The notes beneath the pieces are model-generated. The model was not told the origin of the DNA, searched no databases, and saw nothing but the letters and a program-made list of their open reading frames with translations. Made by a program: the position numbers and the translations under genes. DNA of 64,000 nt. Origin: Pomphorhynchus laevis. Lineage: Eukaryota > Acanthocephala > Palaeacanthocephala > Echinorhynchida > Pomphorhynchidae. The first letter of the stretch is position 1. The number at the start of each line of letters is the position of its first letter. This document shows positions 41,404 through 53,612 of the stretch, in pieces. The stretch lies in NCBI GenBank assembly GCA_012934845.2, contig WNNJ02002262.1, positions 41,653-105,652 of the forward strand. Reading direction: 5' to 3'.

Positions 41404-42215
41404 ATGGCAGATAAAAATAGTGTAGCTACAGATGGAAATTGATTAGATGTTTCGCATGTTGTTGCAAACAACTTGCGAAACATCTAATCGAAACATCGAC
41501 ATACAATCGCAAAATGACCAAATTTATTGCATTTTCGACATCGCGCATGTCTGGCAGTGTGGATGTCGCTAACACCTACAAAGAAAGCAGTTTGACTTTG
41601 AATTAGATATTGAAGAGCATTGATGAGCTTCGTCATTTGTGTAGTTTTGTACTGGAAATGATGGCACGTGAATATCCGATATTCGATATGATTCAGCACT
41701 CGACTGTGCCGATTCGAGTGCTCGAGCCTTGTCAACTGCATCTTACAATGTGAGCTTTGGTATCTCAAGCGATCGTTGCCTGGTATCTATCGATTTCAAT
41801 CCTGAAATAAAGTCGTCACTAGTACATAAAATGCGATGTTCATCTGCTTTGACATCACGAAAATCCAAATTCTTTCCAAGTTTATCTAAATCATATGCAT
41901 CAATCGACTGATGTTTTAATTGTTTGCAGGTAGCCTATTAATAGCGCACAAATACATAATTTTTAGGCTTTAAATATAATCAATCTAAATGTTTAAGCGC
42001 CGTTAAGTAATCACCAATTACAGAGATATAATTATAAACGTTTAGAGCAGCATGATTAACTAGTACATCAATTTTATCATTTTCGTCGAGGTCAGGAACT
42101 TTCTATACGCATTTTTCAAAACGTCGTTTCCAGTGTATCCAGCAATTTATTGGGTCAGCTGTATTAGTTAGAGTTGTGAACAGCTCGGGTTTAAAAAGTC
42201 TGCTCATGTACAACG
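41404..42215 (-). mobile_element. Ty3/Gypsy-type LTR retroelement fossil: gag
   Basis: Minus-strand Gag remnant: N-terminal RLFKPELFTTLTN and WIHWKRRFEK (about 42200-42110), a capsid-like part DDFISGLKS and LTLXDAVDKARALESAQSS (about 41800), and a zinc knuckle CRKCNKFGHFAIVC (about 41500). Only gag is seen and it is broken in several places. A perfect 16-bp-armed palindrome (41441-41489) lies at its 3' edge. It belongs to the same family as the fossil at 58.0-59.1 kb. Confidence 0.7.
41441..41489. repeat. 49-bp near-perfect palindrome
   Basis: Arms GATTAGATGTTTCGCA (41441-41456) and TGCGAAACATCTAATC (41474-41489) are perfect. The centre contains a second small palindrome GTTGTT-GCA-AACAAC. 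Confidence 0.9.
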
Positions 42216-42339
42216 ATAAAGACAATAGTTGAATAAAATGTGGTAAATAAGACAAAACTGTAGTCCTTATTCAACTATCTATTTGCACAAAGTATGTATG
42301 GCATCTACTAAACATGGATCTGCAATATGTTCATGCTGT

Positions 42340-43735
42340 ATTGTTGATCTATCCGCCAAAACAGTTATAAATAAGCCAATTATTAACGTGATGTATTGAT
42401 GCTGTATGTGCGAATGCACTTCCGCATAGAAAGGTTAAATTGACGAATCATGATCCTTTTTGGTTAACTCCGCTGATTAAAGATTTACAGAATCAAAGAG
42501 ATAAGGCTTACAAGATAGGTAATCCAAACGTATTTAGCCGGCTCACTTCAAAGCTAGACAATCAAATAAAACTGTCAAAGAAATTGTATCACCTAAATTT
42601 ACTTTCCATAAGTAAAACGAAACCATATATGAAAAATTTGCAAGAGTTTCACAAATAATAAAACGCACAATGCTTTTTGTAATCTTAGTAAAGACGAATT
42701 GGTAATGAGGCGAAATGAATTAAACCGTTCATTTACCTCATTTGGCGAAGTATCCAAAAAATATGTACAGACATCCCTCTATTACATCACTGAAATGTAT
42801 GTTTCCTATATAGATATTGAAGACTTGCTGTCCTTCCTTAACTCATCGAAAGCATACGGAAATGGTATCATTTGCTGATTAGCTAAATTAATAATTATGG
42901 AGTTATCCCCTATCTTAGCTTCTATTTTCACAAGGAGCTTTCAATCAGCGATCATTCCTGGATGCCCAAAGTCGTCTAAAGTGATACTCATTTAAGAATT
43001 GCAACAATATTTTGACCAATTACTTTGAATTCAATTTTTGGTAAGTTGCTTGAATTATGTTTACGCAAAATATTTCTTAACACTTACAATGCTGTACTGG
43101 GTGACGATCAATTTGCTTATCGACAAAATCAGTCAACAGTTAATGCTCTTTTGCTTCTACAAAAAGGAGTTATTGACATTTTGGACAGTTCCACTGTATG
43201 CGTCCCAATTTGCATTCAGACATACTTCGAAAACGCATTTGAGAGTTTCAATCATGACATTCTATTGAATAAAATGGAGATAAGTGATTTCCCTCTGGCA
43301 AGTTGCTTGGGTATCTTCGTTTATTTCCGGGCGTAGTCAGTTTATGTTATATAACGGATATCGCTCATATGTGCTTCCGATATTCGCAGGATTGCCTCAG
43401 GGCGGTGTTATTTCGCCAATGTTATTTGCCATATATGTAAATGATCTAAGGGTTTCGCTTATTAACAAGTGCGGAATCAAATTCGCGGACGACTATGCGA
43501 TGATTTAATCCGTTTCGGATCCTGCTGTTATTGAACAATGTGTCGACATTGAATTAGTTAAGGTCATTGATTGGTGTCTTGAGAATAAAATAAAATTAAA
43601 ATTCTCGAAATGTAAATTAATGCCGTTTTGTTTATCTCACATACGATCTTTGTGCATATTATTACAATGCAGAGTTTAACCACAAGGGTTATTTACTCGA
43701 TCACAACAAATCATTGATAAAGTCAATAAAATTAT
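42340..43735 (+). mobile_element. LINE fragment (RT), CR1-like group
   Basis: Plus strand: pre-RT DPFWLTPLIKDLQNQRDKAY (42440-42658), RT blocks PITLNSIFGKLLELCLRKIF (43020), DDQFAYRQNQSTVNALLLL, AFESFNHDILLNKM, GLPQGGVISPMLFAIYVNDL (43395) and the catalytic FADDYAM (43485), then a short C-terminal part. Several frameshifts and stops. A different family from the big LINEs downstream. Confidence 0.75.
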
Positions 43736-44089
43736 ATTAAATTAACATTAAGGCGACACTCGAATACACGGGCTGCTACAATAATTAAGAACATCCCTTC
43801 GAAAACTAGCCACGGGCAGTGCATACTGAATGTGCAATGAATTTCTGCCAACTTGACCAGATTATTAGATGTACAAGTTGAGCTGTTTATTTTCGATAAT
43901 ATATTGACAGTTCTATTTTCGATAGTATGACGATGCGATATATGGAATGAGAACGAAACTTTCAAAAATAAAATAAATAAAATAAAATAAATGCTGGCGC
44001 CCGCCAATTTGATACAGACGGGGCTGACCATCACCTTGACAACTTATGGTGATTCCATTTTTGCGTAGCACGCCCTTCGATGTTATTAA
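43736..44089. other. Unassigned stretch
   Basis: Moderate GC. Contains TGCTGGCGCCCGCCAATTTG near 43993. Two overlapping minus-strand frames look like chance. Confidence 0.4.
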
Positions 44090-45354
44090 AAAGGCCAAAT
44101 GACATGTGGGACATTCTCTACATTTGTAGGTCTATCAGACTGGTTGTTCGACTGTTGCTTGTACTCCTGACTGATTCCCTTCTCCTCCATCGTCAAACCG
44201 CATCCTTTCCATTCAGTAATATAGTTTGTTGTGGCTGCTCGTTGACTACAGTTTTATCTAAATTCAAATTTCGATTTGTGAAAATTCTGCTTGTTTGATA
44301 TTTCTCTTGTAAGTATTTATTTCCAAGACAACTTCTTTAACTGTATGTATAATCTCTCTAACTTTTTTACGTCAAAATATTACTCCTGAAACACAATCGG
44401 AGCATTGATTAAACTAAAGAGGACTCGTTCGAACTGTCATAAACATACATCTACTTGGAATGTCGGAGCATCCTTGTCACCATTGTTATCATTGTCAATG
44501 CTGGAGCATTGTTCACCCTATTGAATATCAGGCAGTGAACAGTGGCCATTTCACGTGTGAACTCTGCGCAACATATCAAATCAATGAACTCCGAGCACAA
44601 ATTGATGATCTCAGAAATCAGATCACAAAGTTGATATCATCCTCTTCTTCAAAACCTTACCGATCGAATCACTTGGCATTGAATAAACTCTGCCTTTCCT
44701 CAGAAGATACTTTATGTACACCTATCAATTAGTCGAGAGATACTAGCGAACAGGCTCGATCGATTTGCATCTGGACAAGAGGCAGTAAGAACTCCCGCAT
44801 GTGCGGTACAATGACTGAAGAGGTTCACCAGATCATCTGCAGCAATAGCTCCGCAGGCTAAGAATTGACCTTCCAATGTGTCAAAGTATTCAGTGATGGG
44901 ATTTGCCCTTGCTGCTCTACGATGTCCGTTAAAACCAAAGCTCACCCTGCTTATTCTCTGGATACTCGTTTAGTCCAAAACGAGAAACTGCGTGATCAAT
45001 CCGAATCGATTGATGGTTCTACTGCCAGTTTCTTAAATAACACGAGTTCAGTGTTCCTACTTGCATTAGTGCTCCTATTGTATTCAATGTGAATGATGTG
45101 GCTTGGAGGTTATCACATTTGTCGTCTTCATCTTCTTCAGGTCATGATGATATTCATCCGCATCTACTCAGGGTTTTGAGTCAACATTTGGCTCCTTCGG
45201 TCACTAGCTTGTTTTAGGGATCTCTGGGTAGCATGGAGATACCGTTTGAATGGAAGAGTGCGATAGTGGTGCCGGTATTCAAAAAGGGGACCCGCGGCTA
45301 GCAGACATCTATCGAGCTATAAGTCTTACAAGTCATTTGGGTAAGCTACTGATC
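44090..45354 (+). mobile_element. CR1-like LINE, 5' part with ORF1 and an RT scrap
   Basis: A CT-rich leader (44100-44400) precedes an ORF1 start at 44460-44732. That ORF has a Cys/His-rich knot CHHCYHCQC ... CELC followed by a coiled-coil INELRAQIDDLRNQITKL, the usual layout of CR1 ORF1 proteins. After a decayed stretch, RT pieces appear: HDDIHPHLLRVLSQHLAPS (about 45140), EWKSAIVVPVFKKGTR (about 45250) and DIYRAISLTSHLGKLL. The element then stops where PLE sequence begins at 45355. Most of ORF2 is missing. Confidence 0.65.
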
Positions 45355-46137
45355 ATCCACGAACTTTATACAAATCTAGATTTAGTAGATATTAAAGAAG
45401 CGTTAGTAAAATTAATTAATCTTATATTCGGAAAATATATACATATATATGTTATAATAATTATAACGCCTATCTAACAAAAATTAAACCATCAAGTAAA
45501 TATAAATATATGGATAAAATTGAATTAATAGAATCCTTAAACATTTTGATAAATCATAATTATTTAAAAGTAGGGACATCTATATTTAAACAAGTAAAAG
45601 GTGTTCCAATCAGTGGTAATAGTAGCCCAATTATAGCTGACTTGTTTTTAAGCTTTATAGAATATGAATTTGTTCATAACTGTGTAAAAACTAAATCTAA
45701 ACAATATAAATATATGAAATATATGTTTCGATACATTGATGATATATGTGTATTTAATTCTAATAATTTTTATTCAATAAGTGAACAAATTTATTCAGAT
45801 AGTCTTATCTTTAATAAAACTAATATTGATGATAAAGAAGGTGTATATTTAGATATGAACATTAATTTAACATTAATTAAAACTACTATTAATTTATATC
45901 GTAAAGATGACATATTAAAATTTACCACAATACAACTTTCTTGGCTGCTTGAACTTTCTTGGCTGCTATATTACTAGGATTACTACGATTTCAACGTTTA
46001 CAACGATTACATCGATTACAGAGATTACAACGATTACTTTAACGATTACTTCAACGGAAGTATATTTATATTGGAACAATATTTCTATATTGGAAGAAAA
46101 TCGCATAAATACACAATAACCATATACAATTACAATT

Positions 46138-47265
46138 ATGGGCAGACGTAAGGGAAACGACATTCCTGAATTCATATCAAGACAAGTAGGATGTGATGGT
46201 GATGGCTGCAATGTCTGGACTACAGTAACTGTACCACATAAAGATGCTGATACATTGAGTAGAAGAAAATTCATATGTGGTTTTTGTACTGCGTCAATCG
46301 TATTTTGTAGTTCATTGACATCAGCAAAGGACAATGCTCATTTTAACTTAAAGACACGTAGGTTTCAAGAACAAATTATTGACAAAGAATCTAGCATATG
46401 CCAGAGCAAAATCACTACGCCGATGTCGTTACACGTCAATTCAAATAAGGAACCAGACGTAATAGATGCTTCAAGTTCGACTCGCATTTGGACACGAGGA
46501 CATAAACATTCACGGACGGTGTATAAACAAAGAAGAAATATCAATGACAGCACTGTGATGGCAAACGACAAGGATAAAGTTACACCTGAGAATATTCCTA
46601 AATGGCCTTCACCTTTATCTGGCATATTCGCGGAATACAGTCCTAAGAACCACAATATATTGATTTCTACTCCTGTTCGACCAAAGAATGTATTGAAGCA
46701 GCCTTTAAGTAGAACGCAGACAAGATACGATGATAGAGTGTGCGATGATGTGGCAGTCGGAAATGAAAATGAACTGAAATCCAAGGATTTGACAGATAAG
46801 ACATTTGTTGAAATTATCAATATTAGGAATCGTGCTAGAAACAGAAATAATTGCGTAATTTTTGCTAACATCACTGAATCTTCTGCAGACAACGTTCAGA
46901 CCCGCGTGAATGATGACGTAGTTTTTATTCGTATGGTCTTTTCGGATATATTCGTTCAGGGTGAAGATGATATTGCGCGTAGTCTCAATGTCAAAAGCTT
47001 ATTTCGTCTTGGTAAAAAAGCACAACATAAACCACGATTACTTAAAGTAGTATTTGATTCTGCAGATAATACAAGAGCAGTTTTAGCTAGAGGTTATCGC
47101 TTGAAAGGTAAGACGACAAAAAATTTTAAAGATCTCTCGGTTGAGGAAAGATTGTTGCTTAATAATGCTCGTGCTAATCTAGCATTTAGAAGATCGAATG
47201 GAGAGACTGATCTAATGATAAGAAATTTTCGAGTAGTTCGTCGGCGACCATTCGTGCGTTGGTGA
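46138..47265 (+). CDS. LINE ORF1 protein (375 aa)
   Basis: Nucleic-acid-binding accessory protein of a CR1-like retrotransposon. The N-terminus has a Cys4 zinc knot: CDGDGC (about residue 20) and ICGFC (about residue 48). The middle is polar and basic; the C-terminal third has VFIRMVFSDIFVQG, LFRLGKKAQHKPRLLKVVF and LMIRNFRVVRRRPFVRW, an RRM/CTD-like segment also present in the LINE at 59.2-64 kb (LCVRNFRVVKWRPTVRW). The frame is uninterrupted from the ATG to the TGA that overlaps the start of ORF2. Confidence 0.8.
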   Translation: MGRRKGNDIPEFISRQVGCDGDGCNVWTTVTVPHKDADTLSRRKFICGFCTASIVFCSSLTSAKDNAHFNLKTRRFQEQIIDKESSICQSKITTPMSLHVNSNKEPDVIDASSSTRIWTRGHKHSRTVYKQRRNINDSTVMANDKDKVTPENIPKWPSPLSGIFAEYSPKNHNILISTPVRPKNVLKQPLSRTQTRYDDRVCDDVAVGNENELKSKDLTDKTFVEIINIRNRARNRNNCVIFANITESSADNVQTRVNDDVVFIRMVFSDIFVQGEDDIARSLNVKSLFRLGKKAQHKPRLLKVVFDSADNTRAVLARGYRLKGKTTKNFKDLSVEERLLLNNARANLAFRRSNGETDLMIRNFRVVRRRPFVRW

Positions 47266-47432
47266 GTTTGGAGAGTTCTTCGAGGGATTCCATTTTACAA
47301 TTAGGAAATCTAGCGCGCATTGATATCACATCCAACATTACTACTCAATTACCCTCTGCTTCTGGTATTAGTGTCGCCTATACTAATTTAAGGAGTATTT
47401 TACCAAAATTTGATAAACTTAAGGCATGGGTC
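47259..47432 (+). CDS. LINE ORF2, N-terminal piece (58 codons)
   Basis: Overlaps the last codons of ORF1 in another frame, as expected for CR1 ORF2, so the start is a non-ATG codon or uses reinitiation. It ends in NLRSILPKFDKLKAWV at the edge of the RTE insertion. The next codons of this protein are at 49305. The residues that follow in this frame (from 47433) belong to the RTE antisense strand. Confidence 0.8.
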
Positions 47433-49287
47433 TTCTTATTCTTCGCCTTTTCCTGGAAGGCCAGGGTCGGCGGCTTTGATAAGTCTTCTCCATACTTCTC
47501 GGTTTTGTGCTAGAGCTGGCGCTAGGTCACATGTATTCAGATCTTCATGGATTGTATCCATCCATCTTTTCTTAGTGCGGCCACGAGGTCGTACGCCTTG
47601 AACGATTGGCTCGGCTCGGCATACTGCTGTTTTGTCAGCCCTGTGAATGTGTCCGAACCATCGTAGTCGATGTTCCCTCGCCTTGAGGTTTATTTGCGTT
47701 ACACCGAAAAAATGGCGGATGTTGGTATTCGGAATCCTATCTAGGCGTGTTACTCCATAGGACCAGCGCAGCATATTCATCTCCATGGTGTGCAATTTTC
47801 TTTTGGCGTCTGAATTTGATGGCCAGCATTCTGTGGCGTACAATGCAACCGGTCTCACAACTGTTTTGTAGATTTTGGCTTTAAGCTTTAGTGGCATTCG
47901 TCGGTCACATAATATTCCTAAAAGGCTTCGCCATTTTAGCCAAGCTGCGTTAAGGCGCCCCTTTACATCTTTATTTATAGTACCATCCGATGAGAGGTAG
48001 GACCCCAGGTATTTGAAGGTAGTACACTTTTCGAGTGGCTGCCCGTTGATCTCGATGGAGCCAGGTGTTTGATATCCCAACTCAAGATACGCAGTTTTAC
48101 CAATGTTCAGCCGCAGCCCGTATTGTGATAGGGCGATCAGACCAGTTTTGGACTTGCTGTTTCAGGTTTTCGCGTGTTTGGGTAGCAAGCATAACATCGT
48201 CTGCATATAAGAGGGTCCACGGGACATCGTTGTACAGTTTATAAGTAATCGTATCCATACATAAGATGAATAGCAGGGGTGACAGGCTACTGCCCTGATG
48301 TACGCCAATCGTTATCGGATATGGTTGAGAATCGCCGGTAGCGCAGCGTACTATGCTGGTTGTGTCCGAGTACATCAGTTTAATCCAGTCAACGTACTCC
48401 TCTAGGACACCGTGTTGTCGCATGGAGTACCAGATAAGAGAATGTGTCACCCGATCAGAAGCCTTCTCCAAATCAAGGAAGGCCATATGTAAACTCTGCT
48501 GCTTTTCTCGGTGTTTTTCCATCAATATCCTTGCTGCTTGTATGGCATCTGTGGTTGATACATTTTTGACAAAGCCACACTGGTTAACGGCGATATTAGT
48601 CAGAACCCTTAGTCTTTTGTCCAGGACATGCTCAAAGATTTTCAGTGTGGGATAATAACCGAATAGGGTGATAATAGCTACAGCTAGCAATGTCACCCTT
48701 CTGTTTCCAGATGGGGATTATAAACGAGCTTTTCCATGCTTTAGGTACTTCGTGCTGTAGAACTATTTTGTTGAAAAGATGCGTGAGAAAAGCTATGCCC
48801 GCAAGTCCGGTGAGTTTCTAAACCTCGCCAGGAATTCCATCTGGTCCAGTAGCTTTTCCGTTTTTCATCTTTCTTACTGACTCAGCTACTTCTGCGGTTG
48901 TGATCTCCGGGACTGGTCCAGAGGTGCATATACCCATAGGTAGATCAGGATGGGGGAATTCTATGTTACATATTTCGTTGTAATGTTCGCGCCATCTGTC
49001 CTGAATTTCTCTATCATCTCGCAGTATAGTTCCATCTTTACTCTTGATTTGGGCAAAGTGAATGATGTCTTTGGCGGCATTTGATCGAGACCTTGCAAGG
49101 CGGTATATATCACATTCACCTTCGGGGGACTCTAGATTATTGTACAGGTCTGCGATGGAATTATTTTTCTCTCTGCCACTTTCGTTTTGGCAATCCTATT
49201 TTGCATACGGTAACGTTCTTTATCGTCTGAGAGCTGAGACAGTTTCCACTTTTTATATGCGTCCTTTTTATCTCGTACAGCTTGTTG
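47433..49287 (-). mobile_element. RTE-type LINE, 5'-truncated, inserted in the CR1-like LINE
   Basis: Minus strand, 1,855 bp, flanked by the 17-bp duplication AACTTAAGGCATGGGTC (47416-47432 and 49288-49304). From the 5' side: RMQNRIAKTKVAE, YRLARSRSNAAKDI, KMKNGKATGPDGIPGEV (about 48830), then RT pieces NQCGFVKNVSTTDAIQ, AFLDLEKASDRV, GVHQGSSLSPLLFILCMD and LLYADDVMLA (48696-48097). The thumb and C-terminal part is in the open frame 48080-47436 (KYLGSYLSSDGTINKD, RHFFGVTQINLKAREHRLRW). The endonuclease is lost by truncation and one or two frameshifts exist. The stop codon lies almost at the 3' end, giving a nearly absent 3'UTR, typical of RTE. Confidence 0.9.
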
Positions 49288-52043
49288 AACTTAAGGCATG
49301 GGTCATCTTAAATAAACCAGCGATCCTGGCTCTCACTGAAACATGGCTGCATCGTGATATCCCCGATGGTTTAATTGCTATTATGGGATATAATTTGGTG
49401 AGAGCTGATAGAGAGTCTCGGAAGGGTGGAGGTGTTGCGCTATATATTACGACATCCTTAAACATTACTTCCACTCGTAATTTTAAAAATGAACTGGGCA
49501 CGTGTGAGTTTCTCTCAGTCATTGTTTCACACTTCGGAGGTCCCTTAGGTATTGCCGTGTGCTACAGGTCGCCGCAATCATCCGTATTGAATCATGAATT
49601 CTCTACACTAATTAGTCACTGTTCTGAGCTTGAAGAATATCTACTAGTTGGCGATTTTAATATACCCTCAGCTGGTCACATCGGGAATTATGTTTTGGAT
49701 AGTAGTTCTTCCAAGTCAGATGTGGATTTGTGGAATTTTCTTACAAATGATCTCATGTTAGAGCAACATGTGCAGTCGCCCACCAGATTCGCGCAAAACC
49801 AGGAATCTTGTCTAGATTTGGTATTTTCCAAATTAATTACAAGTGTGGGTAATATGAGCTATCAGAGTCCTATTGGATTGAGCGATCATTGCATGATCTT
49901 ATTCAATTATTTTTCTAGGTGCATGATCCCAAAACTGGAAAATTTGATAGTGTCGAAAAGATCTTGGCCACAAATTGATGAAGACTCATTACGAGAGGCG
50001 GCACTAAGAACATCATTCAACTGTACGAGTGAAGACATTGAGGTAAGGTGGCATGTTATTGAATCAGGCTTAGTAGCTCTTGCAGATAAGTTTGCACCAC
50101 TCCGTAGAGTACCAAAAAGTAAAGCTAAATACCCTCCTTGGTTTGACACTGAATTGCGATATGCTCTCAAACATAGGAATCGTCTATTTGAACTAAGCCG
50201 TCATCAGAATAATTTTAAAAAGCGGTATACAATGTTCCGAAATTTCGTCAATCGCCTTAAGATTACAAAAAGGCAAAGTTTTGAAGATCAATTAGCTTTA
50301 CAAATTGATACAGAACCAAAAAAATTTTGGGCTTATTTGAAAGGATCCAGAGCTCTGCTACCAGCTATTTCATCTTTAAGAGACGGTAACACTCGAGTGA
50401 CATCGCCAGACAGCATGGCAGAATTGTTTGCATCCGCTTTTGAGCTGACACCAGATCCTTTCTCTAGCATATGTGGAGATGCAGCATCACAACAGGTAGA
50501 AATTGGTTCTCCAGTTTTAACGATAACAGCACGTGAGGTTTTTGTTGAATTGGCTAGGTTATCTAGATCATCAGCGGCAGGCCCCGATGATATTCACCCC
50601 CAACTTCTTAAGTTACTTGCTCCTGTTCTGGCTGAGCCATTAGCCTCCATATTTGAGCTGAGCTTGCGCATTTCGAAGTTACCTGCTGCCTGGAAAAAAG
50701 CGATTGTAGTACCAATCGAAAAAGATGATCCGAATAACTATAGGGCAATAAGTCTAACTAGTGTTGTATGCAAAGTGATTGAGCGCATACTAAACAGACG
50801 CATATATGATCATTTGACTTCGCTGAGAATTCTCAATAATGCACAGCATGGATTTCGCCCTCGGCGTTCGTGTCTTACAAACTTATTACATGCTCGTGAA
50901 GATTGGGTTGGACATGTTGCTAACGGGTACTGTATCGACGTAATATTTCTTGACTTTAGTCGGGCTTTTGATAGGGTGCCCCACAAAATGCTAATTTCCA
51001 CCCTTGAGCCTTATAAAGTCAATCGCTCCATTATAAGCTGGAATCAAGATTTTCTTAAAGATAGATCCTTTGCTGTTTGTGTAGGTCAATGCCTATCGTC
51101 TTATCGTCCTATCACCTCAGGAGTACCACAGGGATCAGTCTTAGGACCCTTGTTGTTTAACATATTTATAAATCAGCTACTAGATTTAATTGAGGATTGT
51201 AGTGTTTTAGCTTTTGCCGACGATGTAAAGGTATGGAAATTGATTAAAATCAACAAGGATCGAAATAACTTTCAAAATATCCTAAACATTGTTTATCGAT
51301 GGTCTTTAAACACTGGAATTTCATTGAATATTAAAAAGTGTGCACATATGAGATTAGGTCATAGCAATGTGAGTCAAGAATATTTTATTGGCGATGAGTT
51401 TGTTGTTTCCACGCAGTCCATTCTGGATCTTGGTATAATTGTTCAAAACAATCTGAAAACACGTGCTAACACTGATAGGATTTGTAACGCAGCAAGAAGA
51501 ATGACCTATATTGTCAAAAATTTCTTTAAAGATTTATCTCCCGTTTGTGTTGTGCGTTTATATAATGCTCTTATAAGACCGATATTAGAATATGTGTCGC
51601 CAGTAGTCTTTCCGTGTACGCGTACAGAACTTGATCAATTAGAGCGCATACTTCGACGGTTTACGAAATTATGTCCTCAGGTACGATATCTTCCCTATGA
51701 GGCACGAATAAAAAGTTTGAATATGCCGACAGTGCGTGAAAGGTTCCTTCTTTTCGACCTTCTAGCTATGTATCGACTAGTTAATAAAGATGAAAATTTT
51801 CCAGCAAATAGAGTTGAACTCAATGAACGGGATGGACGTAGAGGGCACTCGAAAATACTAGTAGTACATGAGCACGGAAAATACCCTCGTCATTTCCGAC
51901 TGTCTCATCGAGCGGTGAATATTTGGAATCGTCTTCCAGTTGATGTCGTTGCGGTGCATACAATCAATGAATTTAAATCCAATATAAAGAACTGGATTCG
52001 AAATGAGAACAAATGGTGGTTGCTGCAGTATTCATGGTTCTGA
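49288..52043 (+). CDS. LINE ORF2: APE endonuclease plus reverse transcriptase
   Basis: About 915 codons after the RTE. Endonuclease motifs in order: ALTETWL, KGGGVALYI, AVCYRSPQ, LLVGDFN, SCLDLVFS, GLSDH. RT: PDDIHPQLLKLL, NYRAISLTSVVCKVIERIL, NNAQHGFRPRRSCLTNLL, VIFLDFSRAFDRVPHKML, GVPQGSVLGPLLFNIFINQL and the catalytic FADDVKVW. C-terminal YEARIKSLNMPTVRERF, GRRGHSKIL, RAVNIWNRLPVDVVAV. The frame is open to the stop at 52041. A longer open frame starts at 49062, but its first 75 codons are RTE antisense, not LINE protein. It transcribes and inserts the element; the motifs place it with CR1-like LINEs. Confidence 0.9.
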
Positions 52044-52476
52044 TATATATACTGAATGATGTTTTTTGATTTTTTCTTGTATTTATTTGTTTTTTATGTG
52101 AGCGGTCAAAACAGCCTTATGGCTATGACCTGTTGTAATAATATAATAATATAAGAAACATTTTTGCATGAGCATTCATGCATACCATATAATATAAAAT
52201 ATAATACATTAAATAATGTAATTTTAAGAGCTGCAACAATATGTAATGATATTGGCTTTCTTCAAAATCATTTAAATAATTTAATAGATACATATTTTAA
52301 ACTAGGTTACTATAAAAATAACATCAAGCAGAAAATAGTAAAATATATAAATCAACACAATAATATAAGGAATAAATTTCAACTCTTAAGTTGCAAATTT
52401 TTATGGATGGATAATAAATAATATACTTTGTATTAGAATAAGATACTAGATAGTTATTTCAGAGGAGATACAAAAA

Positions 52477-53612
52477 ATGAGTAGTGAAAAAATTACAACG
52501 TCGGAGCTTCAAAGCTCCATGCAAAATGCAAATTCTTTCAAATTTTCAAGGATTTTTGACTCAGGTATGGGTAATTTTCAACTTAAAGATGACAAATATG
52601 CTGATAATAAGGTAAGTGAAGTTATAATTTCTGATTCTGGTAACTCAGGGGAGCTCCCCCGGTGCCTAAACTGAAAAATGTACTACTAATCTCAGGAATT
52701 AAACCGATTGAACGCCACTTATTATTTAATACATTTCTACGTGAATTCATTAATAAACAACCTGTTCGCATATTATTTAACTCTGTCAAGACAGGCGACA
52801 ATCTTCTAAGAGTCTCTTTTTCATCTGGCGACATTGCTAAGCAATATATGGATTTTTTCACTAAGAATCTCGCACATCTCGGAACTTTTAACTATAAACC
52901 TATCCAAGCTACAATTAAAATAACTAATTTTCCGTTATTCCCCGACGATTCGGACATCAACAGTCTTAAGAAAACATATAAACTTACTTCAGTAAGGCAA
53001 TTAAAATCCAAATCAGGCGACCCATTGCCGGTCGCATTTGCGAACACTGACCTGGACACTGGTGAGGTCATGTGTAAGAATGCTGTTAATCCGTTTATTG
53101 GTTATAATCTTAAGTGTGTGCTGATCAGTGAGGATCTTCTCACGTATCCTCACTGCAATAAATGTCATAAGTGGGGGCATTGGGCCTCCACTTGCAAGGC
53201 GCCTCCATTGTGTGGTGTATGCAGCAGTGTCTCCTGCTCCGACATGACAAATAACTCGAAATGCACAGCGAACCCTACTTGTAGCAACTGCGGATTAGGA
53301 CATCCGTCTTGGTCTCGTAAGTGCCAACATTTTACTAGATACATAAATAAATTTGTTCGTCCATCTGCAGCAACCAAATCCTCGTTCTCCGACGTAGCTA
53401 AATCGAATCCTCCGGATAGAATGTCAAATGCGGACATTCTGTTTCTTATAGACAATTCTAAGAAAATGATTCTAAACCAAATGGAAAACCTTATCAAGCC
53501 GCTGGTAAACGCATTATTTCAATCCCCTACCTTCGCTCAAGTAGAGACCTGTCGCAAATCCAAAAAGCGGGATGGATCTGCTCATCCGATCTCACCGCCT
53601 AAGGTGGGTTAA
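52477..53612 (+). pseudogene. LINE ORF1, gag-like with three zinc knuckles
   Basis: Two overlapping frames (52477-52674, then 52662-53612) are joined by a one-frame shift at GGGGAGCTCCCCCGG. The second holds KNVLLISGIKPIERH, an RRM-like ATIKITNFPLFPDDSD, and the CCHC series CNKCHKWGHWASTC, CGVCSSVSCSD...C and CSNCGLGHPSWSRKC (residues about 165-225). Such ORF1 proteins bind the element RNA. The frameshift could be real damage or a sequencing error in the C-run. Confidence 0.8.

Larger units (their letters stand above)
45926..52152 (+). mobile_element. CR1-like LINE, full length, split by an RTE element
   Basis: Contains a 5'UTR (45926-46137) rich in ACGATTAC motifs, ORF1 (46138-47265), ORF2 in two parts (47259-47432 and 49288-52043), and a 3'UTR of about 110 nt ending in TAATAATATAATAATAT. 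The end GAGCGGTCAAAACAGCCTTA matches the end of the LINE at 56673-58012, so the 3' boundary is firm. No coding damage was seen apart from the RTE insertion at 47433-49287. No convincing target duplication in the host PLE. Confidence 0.85.

Noticed and set aside
42991-43010. 20-bp match between a LINE and the PLE thumb (TTTAAGAATTGCAACAATAT)
   Set aside because: AT-rich and isolated; the neighbouring LINE reading continues through it, so convergence or chance is simpler than a PLE patch.
43985-44010. TGGCGCCC reminiscent of a retroviral primer-binding site
   Set aside because: No LTR end beside it and no matching element in the right orientation; probably chance in a GC-richer patch.
46365-46892. 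175-residue minus-strand hydrophobic frame
   Set aside because: Mirror frame of the LINE ORF1; no start context or family resemblance.
49062-49287. N-terminal extension of the 993-residue open frame
   Set aside because: It is the antisense strand of the RTE insertion, open by chance; the LINE protein resumes at the target duplication (49288).
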